10,582 bases of DNA from Thermoplasmata archaeon (GTDB taxonomy: Archaea; Thermoplasmatota; Thermoplasmata; Thermoplasmatales; Thermoplasmataceae), in assembly GCA_021797295.1 (NCBI GenBank), contig JAKAAA010000038.1:1-10582 (forward strand), in the 5' to 3' direction. Position numbers and translations under genes: made by a program. The notes under the pieces were generated by a model, which worked only from the letters and a program-made list of their open reading frames with translations, ran no database searches and was not told the DNA's origin. Numbering within the stretch: position 1 is the first letter of the stretch; every line of letters starts with the position of its first letter. Shown here piece by piece: positions 1-5,547 of the stretch.

Positions 1-19
1 TTTATATTCCTTAGGATGA

Positions 20-35
20 GTGAATATCTATTCAC
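20..35. repeat. Operator-like palindrome
   Basis: GTGAATA (20-26) and TATTCAC (29-35) are perfect inverted copies with a two-base centre, TC. The length and A/T-rich make-up resemble the binding site of a dimeric winged-helix regulator, but the gene it would control is outside the window. It is too weak in G/C to read as a hairpin terminator. The repeat is seen directly; the function is inferred. Confidence 0.4.
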
Positions 36-83
36 AGCTTTTTAACATTGCTTATGTTTATTTTTATCTTTTGTATTTGAGGC

Positions 84-121
84 ACTGTCAATTTTCAGCT
101 GATATTTCTAATTTTGACAGT
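84..121. repeat. 8-bp inverted repeat with 22-base spacer
   Basis: ACTGTCAA (84-91) and TTGACAGT (114-121) are exact reverse complements separated by 22 bases, so the arm centres lie about three helical turns apart. It could be a two-site operator or a weak stem-loop. It lies about 100 bases upstream of the rps8e TATA box, too far for a classical archaeal repressor site for that gene. Confidence 0.35.
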
Positions 122-157
122 TACTGTGGTTATTGCTACAAATAAGTATGTCTATGC

Positions 158-174
158 ACCGGATATTTGCCGGT
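158..174. repeat. Short G/C stem-loop
   Basis: ACCGG (158-162) pairs with CCGGT (170-174) around a seven-base A/T loop. It is one of the few G/C-rich spots in this spacer. It may be a small hairpin at the end of an upstream transcript. It lacks a following T run that would make it a convincing terminator. Confidence 0.3.
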
Positions 175-224
175 ACTTAGAAAGAGAACGGGTTTTAAAA
201 TTAGTTGCATTTTTGATAAATAAA

Positions 225-233
225 CTTATATAA
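225..233 (+). promoter_or_regulatory. TATA box of the rps8e-srp19 operon
   Basis: CTTATATAA is centred at 229, 26 bases before the rps8e ATG at 255. This is the spacing expected if transcription begins at or next to the start codon. The AGGGG at 246-250 is too close to the ATG to be a good Shine-Dalgarno site, so a leaderless mRNA is the simpler reading. Confidence 0.65.
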
Positions 234-254
234 TTACATCAAATAAGGGGTAAT

Positions 255-635
255 ATGACAATTTATCAGGGTAAAAGCACAAAGAAATTTACTGGTGGAA
301 AATTACGGAGAAACCACTCTAAAAGAAGATATGAACTCGGAAGAGAGCCATCTTTCACAAAGGTCGGTAGCACCGAAAGAAGGGCCATAAGAACTATGGG
401 TGGAAACAGAAAACTTCTTCTGCTGAAGGAGCAGTATGCAAACATCTACAATCCAGAAAGCAAGACTACAAAGAAACTCAAAATATTGACCGTGAAGGAA
501 AACAACGCAGACCCGCATTATGTGCAGAGAAATATAATGAACAGGGGGACCATCATATCCACCGATGAGGGCAATGCAAGAATAACTTCCAGACCTGGTC
601 AGGATGGAATCGTTAATGCAGTATTAATAAAATGA
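255..635 (+). CDS. rps8e: 30S ribosomal protein S8e
   Basis: The 126-residue protein is a small-subunit ribosomal protein of the S8e family, found in archaea and eukaryotes and absent from bacteria. The basic N-terminus (residues 4-35) carries the family pattern GKSTKKFTGGKLR followed by a run of Lys/Arg expected to contact 16S rRNA. The centre has GGNRK and IYNPESKTTKK. The C-terminal half ends in the very typical TSRPGQDGIVNAVLIK (residues 111-126). The length is normal for archaeal S8e. The ATG start is supported by the TATA box 26 bases upstream. Its TGA stop overlaps the ATG of srp19, so the two genes are almost certainly co-transcribed and translationally coupled, joining ribosome assembly with protein targeting. 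Confidence 0.97.
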   Translation: MTIYQGKSTKKFTGGKLRRNHSKRRYELGREPSFTKVGSTERRAIRTMGGNRKLLLLKEQYANIYNPESKTTKKLKILTVKENNADPHYVQRNIMNRGTIISTDEGNARITSRPGQDGIVNAVLIK

Positions 636-883
636 TAGTTTTATATTCGCAATACTTCAATCCCCGAATTTCCAGGAGGCTTGGGCGTAGAATAAGCAGA
701 GAAAAAGCCAAAAATTTTTCAGATGCAAAGCTCGAGCAAATATTGAAGTCAATAAATTTGACATTTGAAATCAGGGATGCAAATTATTCCAGAATACCCT
801 ATGAAGAATCCAAAATGTTTGTGGTTGATGTGGATATGAAAAAATCAACATTATTGAAAATTATAGAAGCAAAATTGCAGTAA
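632..883 (+). CDS. srp19: Signal recognition particle 19 kDa protein (SRP19)
   Basis: The 83-residue basic protein is SRP19, which binds the tips of helices 6 and 8 of 7S RNA and prepares the particle for SRP54 binding in co-translational targeting to the membrane. Recognition rests on the N-terminal LYSQYFNPRISRRLGRR (residues 4-20, with the Tyr, Asn-Pro-Arg and double Arg of the family), followed by ISREKAKNF and a C-terminal part in which a short VVDV strand precedes a Lys-rich helix. It is at the short end for archaeal SRP19, lacking most of a C-terminal tail. Its ATG overlaps the rps8e stop (ATGA). Only 12 bases separate its TAA from the end of the convergent priL gene. Confidence 0.93.
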   Translation: MIVLYSQYFNPRISRRLGRRISREKAKNFSDAKLEQILKSINLTFEIRDANYSRIPYEESKMFVVDVDMKKSTLLKIIEAKLQ

Positions 884-895
884 TATAATACTGAT

Positions 896-1909
896 TTATC
901 TATCCCTTTTTCTGGCCGAATCCCTCTTTTTGCGTTCATAGTATTGCATTGGATGCTTGATCTTCGGGCACAGGGGGTCATCACCCATATAACATAGATG
1001 ATTTGATTGCAGGGTCGCACATTTAGGTGGGGAATATTCTGTACCGGAGATTATACCAGTAATATGGTTTACCTGGTAAGTTGTAAGGTCCTCCTTGAAA
1101 TCCGGAACTGTTTTGAAAAGGGCGATCATATCGTCGTTTGTCATACCTGCATTATGTAGAAAGCTTACCAGTGTGAATCTGGCGAGATGAGCAAGATTCT
1201 CCCCGTCCCTCATCTGCGTGATATAGGTTTTTATACACGGGGGAAACATTGTAAAATCAACATCACCGAGTGATATTGTGCTTTTGGCTTTGATTTCCAG
1301 AAATTCCTTCTTTATCAGATCGAGCTGATCAATATATTTTCTGAAGATATTCTGTGAATCCCCCGGGGATATCTCATTATATATATCCATTATTTTTACT
1401 ACAAAGTCCTCACGTAGGAGATGTATAAATTGTTCCTTGCTGACTATAATCTCCCCGGCCCTTAACTTCTGATAAACCAGCCTGTATTTAAAACCTGATA
1501 ATTTTCTGTTGTTTTTGATAAAAAAATCGAACGGGATTTTAAAGTTGTCTCCCTCCGTAACTGCATTTATACCCGCGCTATCGCAGTAGAAAATAATATT
1601 TTCATTTGCCTCCCTTGAAATTCTGTGAAGTTCCTTTTCGAATACATCTCTCTGCGTGATTACGAATCTTGATGTAAGACCATTTTCATTTATATACCGG
1701 AGCATCCACATGACTATGGCAAAGGCCTTCTTGCCCAGTGTAATATTATATTCCTCTTCGTTGTTATATTTCCTTATAAGGCCTGAAAGGTAATCCAGTG
1801 CTTCCCTTACGGATCTGCGGTTATCTATTTCAAGTGAATTTACCGTGCTTTCTATTTTATCCGGATCCTTTATGAGGGTAAAGTCAACAAAAAAATTTGA
1901 GGTTATCAT
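896..1909 (-). CDS. priL: DNA primase large subunit PriL (4Fe-4S)
   Basis: The 337-residue protein is the large, regulatory subunit of the archaeal/eukaryotic-type primase. It partners the catalytic subunit PriS (not in this window) to make RNA primers for replication. The N-terminal 200 residues are helical and poorly conserved. The C-terminal domain is diagnostic: FPPC at 222-225, then ENLAHLARFTLVSFL (237-251), a YQV.HI segment near 278-283 and YSPPKC...C....DPLC. Cys225, Cys297, Cys306 and Cys314 are the four expected ligands of the 4Fe-4S cluster. A basic tail follows (ERKKRDSARKRDR). The ATG lies one base after the stop of the upstream peptidase gene and no Shine-Dalgarno sequence is visible, so the two genes form a transcription unit and translation is probably coupled. 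All key residues are present. Confidence 0.95.
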   Translation of the reverse strand: MITSNFFVDFTLIKDPDKIESTVNSLEIDNRRSVREALDYLSGLIRKYNNEEEYNITLGKKAFAIVMWMLRYINENGLTSRFVITQRDVFEKELHRISREANENIIFYCDSAGINAVTEGDNFKIPFDFFIKNNRKLSGFKYRLVYQKLRAGEIIVSKEQFIHLLREDFVVKIMDIYNEISPGDSQNIFRKYIDQLDLIKKEFLEIKAKSTISLGDVDFTMFPPCIKTYITQMRDGENLAHLARFTLVSFLHNAGMTNDDMIALFKTVPDFKEDLTTYQVNHITGIISGTEYSPPKCATLQSNHLCYMGDDPLCPKIKHPMQYYERKKRDSARKRDR

Positions 1910-1910
1910 T

Positions 1911-2984
1911 TTACAGTTCTAGTAAATCCCGTGGTGCCGAGGTTATCTCTTCGTGCCCGTTCTTCTTTATGATTATATCATCTTCTATTCTTACACCACC
2001 GAACCCGGGAATATATATTCCCGGTTCGTCAGTAACAACCATATTCTGTTTGAGAATAAAGTCGAGTGTGGGTGAAAGCGCCGGATGGTCATGTACATCA
2101 AGTCCAACCCCGTGGCCCAGGCTATGGATAAATCTCCCAGGATATTTTTCGTCTATAATATCACGAGCTATTCTATCTATATCCTTTCCATTGGCCATAG
2201 CCTTCAATGCTTTTTTGCTCTCTGCCTGGGCTAGCTTCACTGTCTCGTATACGTCTTTCTGCTTTTCATCTGCTTTGCCGAAAACAACAGTTCTAGTGGT
2301 ATCTGAACAATAGCGGTTATAAAGTGCCCCGTAATCCATTAAAACGAAATCATTCTTTTTCAATTTTGCTTTTCCCGGTGAATAATGTGGTATGGCGGAA
2401 TTCTGGCCGAAGGCGACAATAGTTTTGAATGATTCCCCTGATGCACCGTTCTTCATCATTGCATAGACTATATTGGCTGCAAGTTCAGATTCCGTCATGC
2501 CTTCCCTGAGGGTTTTCGTGAAATCCTCAAAGGAATCGCTGGCTATTTTAGCTGCCTCCCTTATATTCTGTAATTCACTCTCCTCCTTTATCTTCCTTGC
2601 TTCGTCTATGGATTGCGAAACGTCAATGAATTCTTTGTCAGGTATCAATTTCATCAACTGTTTATACAGATCCAGGGTCAGTGCTGAATAATTAAGTCCA
2701 ACATTAACGTCATTTTTGAATATATTTTTAACTATATCGTTTCTTTCCGTTCCATTATTATAAACCAGCACTTCAAGCCCGGTTTCCCTGGCAGCTTCTT
2801 CCTCCAGTGCGGATGTTATGATTGTTACCTTTTCGGGTTTGACATGAAGAATTGACCCCTCGAAGATACCGGATTTTGCCGCAGTAAGGTAAAAAAATGT
2901 TTTATCTACCTGGTTTTCTCCACCGTTCATTATAAGAATGGAATCAACGTTTCTAACATAATCAAATATTCTCTTTTCTTTCAT
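1911..2984 (-). CDS. pepQ: M24-family Xaa-Pro peptidase (PepQ/aminopeptidase P type)
   Basis: The 357-residue protein is a cytoplasmic two-metal 'pita-bread' peptidase that removes or splits residues joined to proline, which is useful for recycling peptides in a heterotrophic acidophile. Residues 1-130 form the creatinase-like N-terminal domain. From about 135 on is the catalytic domain. The five metal ligands are visible: Asp217 (VLMDYG), Asp228 (CSDTTR), His291 (LGHGVGLDVHD), Glu320 (TDEPGIY) and Glu334 (VRIEDD). His200 and His298 match the substrate-binding histidines. Two metal-bridging acids plus the long N-terminal domain favour Xaa-Pro dipeptidase or aminopeptidase P over methionine aminopeptidase. 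Which of the two it is cannot be decided from sequence alone. It is first in a two-gene unit with priL; a TATA box lies 24 bases upstream. Confidence 0.93.
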   Translation of the reverse strand: MKEKRIFDYVRNVDSILIMNGGENQVDKTFFYLTAAKSGIFEGSILHVKPEKVTIITSALEEEAARETGLEVLVYNNGTERNDIVKNIFKNDVNVGLNYSALTLDLYKQLMKLIPDKEFIDVSQSIDEARKIKEESELQNIREAAKIASDSFEDFTKTLREGMTESELAANIVYAMMKNGASGESFKTIVAFGQNSAIPHYSPGKAKLKKNDFVLMDYGALYNRYCSDTTRTVVFGKADEKQKDVYETVKLAQAESKKALKAMANGKDIDRIARDIIDEKYPGRFIHSLGHGVGLDVHDHPALSPTLDFILKQNMVVTDEPGIYIPGFGGVRIEDDIIIKKNGHEEITSAPRDLLEL

Positions 2985-3001
2985 TATTACTTATTTATCC
3001 T

Positions 3002-3013
3002 GTTAATATAACT
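3002..3013 (-). promoter_or_regulatory. TATA box of the pepQ-priL unit
   Basis: Read on the minus strand this is AGTTATATTAAC, centred about 24 bases before the peptidase ATG at 2984. The spacing fits a leaderless or nearly leaderless transcript. It shares the 78-base divergent spacer with the pyrC promoter. Confidence 0.55.
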
Positions 3014-3031
3014 ATTTCGTTATTAATAGGA

Positions 3032-3043
3032 ATATATTTTAAA
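3032..3043 (+). promoter_or_regulatory. TATA box of pyrC
   Basis: ATATATTTTAAA is centred about 26 bases upstream of the pyrC ATG at 3063. No Shine-Dalgarno sequence precedes the ATG, which again suggests a leaderless mRNA. The centres of this and the opposing pepQ box are about 30 bases apart, so the two promoters may compete for factor binding. Confidence 0.6.
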
Positions 3044-3062
3044 TCGCCAGTTATATTCCCAT

Positions 3063-4298
3063 ATGTATGATCAGGTATTTTCCGGGAGATTTCTTTATGA
3101 TGGATCGTTTCAGGAACTGGATGTGGGTGTGGAAAATGGGATAATCACCGGAATAAAAAAACATATAAGCGGAGACAGGAAAGTTTTGAAACATGCTATA
3201 ATGCCCGCAGGCACGGATACCCACGTACATTTCAGAGACCCGGGAGAGACTGATAAGGAGGATTTTGCAACAGGAACAATATCAGCCATCTATGGCGGGA
3301 CGTCCACCGTGTTTGATATGCCGAACAATCGGAGGAAAATAGATAATTACGCTTCATATAAGGATAAGCTGGAAATTGTCCGCAGAAAAGCTTTCTGTGA
3401 TTTCGGCCTTTATTCGATGTATACTGGAAATAATGCTTCCATCATATCCAGAGAATCTTCTGGAATTAAAATTTATATGGGAGAAACAACGAATGTTGAG
3501 GGCATGCAGGATTTTAACGAGTCCGGTAATGGCCCTATAAATGCTATGGATATCCCGGTCTTTTTTCATGCCGAGGATGGTACATGTCTCAGGAATCATA
3601 ATGGAAGGGCCAGGAATCTAAAGGAATATTCGGCCATAAGACCGGAAGAATGTGAGGACATAGCTATAAAAACTGCCGTAAATATGCGTTTCAATAAGGG
3701 AGTGATTACACATATGACGCATTTTGTTGATGTGCCTTATGCAAGGGAGGTGACACCACATCATCTGCTTCTGAACTATGATATGAACCTGGGTTCATAC
3801 GGTAAGGTAAACCCACCTCTCAGGTCACCTGAAACTCAGAAAGAACTTTTAGAAAACTTCACTGGCGGAAAGTTCAACGCGGTTTCCTCCGACCATGCAC
3901 CACATCTCCAGAAAGACAAGGGTGAATTTGAATTTGCAAAATCCGGGATCATCGGCGTTGAAACCAGGATTCCACTCATGCTTGCACTGGTCCAGAAAAA
4001 AATTTTATCCTTTGACATATTTTATAGAACGTGCATATTGAATCCTTCAATGATGTTCGGACTTAGAAAGGGAGAAATAAAGACAGGGAATTATGCAGAT
4101 TTTATTTCTGTTGATTTTTCATCAATGGAGAGGATCAATGACTACAGATTGCATTCAAAAAATCCCGGATCTCCATTCAATGGCTTTGATGCAATTTTTC
4201 CGGATGATGTAATTATCAGGGGAGAACCGGTCATAGAGGGCAGAGAATTATTGAACGATAGAAGGGGAAAGTATGTACGGGACCTTAAATCCTCATAA
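3063..4298 (+). CDS. pyrC: Dihydroorotase
   Basis: The 411-residue protein belongs to the amidohydrolase superfamily and is read as dihydroorotase, the third enzyme of de novo pyrimidine synthesis, which interconverts carbamoyl-aspartate and dihydroorotate. A small N-terminal beta domain precedes the TIM barrel. Metal-site residues are visible: His54 and His56 in DTHVHFRDPGETDKEDF, His169 in FFHAED, His217 or His220 in ITHMTH, and the catalytic Asp277 in SDHAPH. Lys136 (GIKIYMG) sits where a bridging carbamylated lysine would be. The substrate-binding part of the first motif (FRDPG) and EVTPHHLLL (229-237) favour dihydroorotase over hydantoinase or allantoinase. No other pyr gene is in view, so the assignment rests on sequence only. 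The 3' end overlaps the convergent phosphatase gene by six bases. Confidence 0.93.
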   Translation: MYDQVFSGRFLYDGSFQELDVGVENGIITGIKKHISGDRKVLKHAIMPAGTDTHVHFRDPGETDKEDFATGTISAIYGGTSTVFDMPNNRRKIDNYASYKDKLEIVRRKAFCDFGLYSMYTGNNASIISRESSGIKIYMGETTNVEGMQDFNESGNGPINAMDIPVFFHAEDGTCLRNHNGRARNLKEYSAIRPEECEDIAIKTAVNMRFNKGVITHMTHFVDVPYAREVTPHHLLLNYDMNLGSYGKVNPPLRSPETQKELLENFTGGKFNAVSSDHAPHLQKDKGEFEFAKSGIIGVETRIPLMLALVQKKILSFDIFYRTCILNPSMMFGLRKGEIKTGNYADFISVDFSSMERINDYRLHSKNPGSPFNGFDAIFPDDVIIRGEPVIEGRELLNDRRGKYVRDLKSS

Positions 4299-4964
4299 TA
4301 TATTGAATTCCTTCATAGCATCTTTTATCTCATAGCCATATGATTTTTCCGATACATAATCGCTGAGGGATTTTATATGATCAGTGGCGTTGAAAGGGCA
4401 CGCTTTCTTAACAGGCAGCTGGAACATGGCATTGTCATTATCCGAATCACCGATTACCAGAATCTCATTCCATTCCAGATTGAACATCTTCTTCAATATG
4501 CCAACCGCATAACCCTTATTCTGGTTACGATTCATTATATGCCATGTGAATTTGCTGTCTACTATTTCCAGATTCCATTTCTCAGCTTCCCGGCTTATCA
4601 TATCCTTATCTTCAGAATTCATTGAAAATGCAGCAGATGTTTCCCTCCATTGATTGGTGAAATACGGGGTCGCAGAGGATTTTTTTGATATATATTCAAG
4701 GAATTTGACCGGTCCTGATTTATCAAAGAATTTTTCTATATTACCATTATAATACATGATGCCCCCATTTTCTCCGAAGACCGGGCCATTTATACCGAGA
4801 AAGGTTTTAAGTCCAAACATAACGGGTATGACATTTCCACTTATCAATGAGAATTTAATACCCTTTTCCACACCAGTTCTTATGCATGAAATGGCTTCAG
4901 GATTGAGAATTCTATTTTGATCTGTTATTGTTCCATCAACATCCAGTACTACTAGTTCGATCAT
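4293..4964 (-). CDS. Phosphoglycolate phosphatase, HAD superfamily (Thermoplasma type)
   Basis: The 223-residue cytoplasmic protein is a HAD-superfamily hydrolase of the archaeal phosphoglycolate phosphatase type, whose model is the structurally studied Thermoplasma acidophilum protein TA0175. It is thought to hydrolyse 2-phosphoglycolate, a damage product formed in DNA repair and metabolism. Motif I is LDVDGTITD with nucleophile Asp8 and general acid Asp10. Motif II Ser42 lies in LISGN, the motif III lysine is probably Lys150, and motif IV is IGDSDND (171-177). The alpha/beta cap between about 80 and 150 makes it a C2-cap (Cof-like) member. I chose the ATG at 4964 because MIELVVLDVDGT fits the usual N-terminus. 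A TTG at 4973 would add three residues. Substrate preference is inferred from family membership. Confidence 0.9.
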   Translation of the reverse strand: MIELVVLDVDGTITDQNRILNPEAISCIRTGVEKGIKFSLISGNVIPVMFGLKTFLGINGPVFGENGGIMYYNGNIEKFFDKSGPVKFLEYISKKSSATPYFTNQWRETSAAFSMNSEDKDMISREAEKWNLEIVDSKFTWHIMNRNQNKGYAVGILKKMFNLEWNEILVIGDSDNDNAMFQLPVKKACPFNATDHIKSLSDYVSEKSYGYEIKDAMKEFNIL

Positions 4965-4974
4965 CAGTGGCAAT

Positions 4975-4984
4975 ATTTATAATA
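4975..4984 (+). promoter_or_regulatory. TATA box of rnp4 in a divergent A/T-rich spacer
   Basis: ATTTATAATA is centred about 25 bases before the rnp4 ATG at 5005. The 40-base spacer is nearly pure A/T and must also hold the leftward promoter of the phosphatase gene. Several overlapping TATA-like words on the minus strand (within 4983-5000) are possible for that gene and cannot be told apart by eye. Confidence 0.5.
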
Positions 4985-5004
4985 TTAATAAATATTTATA
5001 TGAA

Positions 5005-5301
5005 ATGAAAGACAGGGCACTTATAAACATTTCACGGGAAAGAATAAACACCTTATTTGCCGAAGCCATGAAAGCGGATGATGTGAAACTTGCGCGGAGA
5101 TATATAGAGATTATGGAAAAAATTGGAATGAGGATGAATATAATAGTTGAGGGGGATATAAAAAGGAGATATTGCAAAAAGTGCAAAGCCCCGTACAAAA
5201 ATATATCGGTTACATTGAAAAATAAGATGGTTTTTGTTCACTGCCCATACTGTGGTGATATCAGGAGAATACCAATTACAAAAGGAGAAAAAGTTAATTA
5301 G
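5005..5301 (+). CDS. rnp4: Ribonuclease P protein component 4 (Rpp21 family)
   Basis: The 98-residue protein is the archaeal Rpp21 homologue. With Rpp29 it stabilises the specificity domain of RNase P RNA, which removes 5' leaders from pre-tRNAs. The N-terminal half is two helices with the family pattern NISRERINTLFAEA (residues 8-21) and LARRYIEIMEKIGMRM. The C-terminal half is a zinc ribbon with Cys57 and Cys60 (RRYCKKC) and Cys80 and Cys83 (VHCPYCGDIRRIP). All four zinc ligands are present and the length is typical. The ATG at 5005 is preceded by an out-of-frame ATG at 5000 that hits a stop at once. The stop codon overlaps the stop of the convergent small gene by four bases. Confidence 0.92.
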   Translation: MKDRALINISRERINTLFAEAMKADDVKLARRYIEIMEKIGMRMNIIVEGDIKRRYCKKCKAPYKNISVTLKNKMVFVHCPYCGDIRRIPITKGEKVN

Positions 5302-5522
5302 TCCAGAGTTTCCAGTTCAAAGTAAACATTGAAGCCCTGGAGTGTTGCCTGTATTTTATCTGCAAACCAGATAGCGTCATCTGCGGTTGCTGAATCTGGC
5401 CAGTTATATACCATATCCTGTTCTCCTTTTATCAGTGCAAATCCCAGGGACCTTAATCTACCTACTACTTCACTGGGTTTTGTACCCTCGCTATTAAATA
5501 TCACCTTAAGGAATGTTTTCAT
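5298..5522 (-). CDS. Small conserved-looking protein of unknown function
   Basis: I do not recognise this 74-residue protein. Its predicted secondary structure alternates strand (KTFLKVIFN), helix (KPSEVVGRLRSLGF), strand (ALIKGEQDMVYNW), helix (TADDAIWFADKIQATLQG) and strand (NVYFELETL), suggesting a small ferredoxin-like or ACT-like alpha/beta fold. There are no cysteines, no signal peptide and no membrane segment. I chose the ATG at 5522, 25 bases after the transporter stop, because the alternative start at 5576 would add 18 residues rich in Lys, Asn and Arg and overlap the transporter gene. It follows the transporter on the same strand with no visible promoter of its own, so the two are probably co-transcribed. 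Any link to transport is inference. Confidence 0.7.
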   Translation of the reverse strand: MKTFLKVIFNSEGTKPSEVVGRLRSLGFALIKGEQDMVYNWPDSATADDAIWFADKIQATLQGFNVYFELETLD

Positions 5523-5547
5523 ATTACGGTAATCCCGCAACGTATAA

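Larger units (their letters stand above)
1..254. other. Left-edge stretch without a recognisable gene
   Basis: I see no convincing coding region here. The stretch is A/T-rich and holds three inverted repeats (20-35, 84-121 and 158-174) and, at its right end, the TATA box of the ribosomal protein gene. It is probably the spacer between rps8e and a gene beyond the left edge. No tRNA cloverleaf and no clear C/D-box RNA could be made from it. Confidence 0.6.

Noticed and set aside
1..121. CRISPR-like or transposon-end reading of the inverted repeats
   Set aside because: There are no regularly spaced direct repeats and no transposase or matching terminal repeat in the window.
1897..2313. Plus-strand open frame opposite the M24 peptidase
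   Set aside because: Its product is a Ser-rich hydrophobic antisense shadow. The minus strand encodes a complete peptidase with all metal ligands.
4965..4973. TTG start giving three extra residues on the phosphatase
   Set aside because: The ATG at 4964 gives the usual short lead into the DVDGT motif. The divergent A/T spacer does not clearly favour either start, so the TTG stays a possible alternative.
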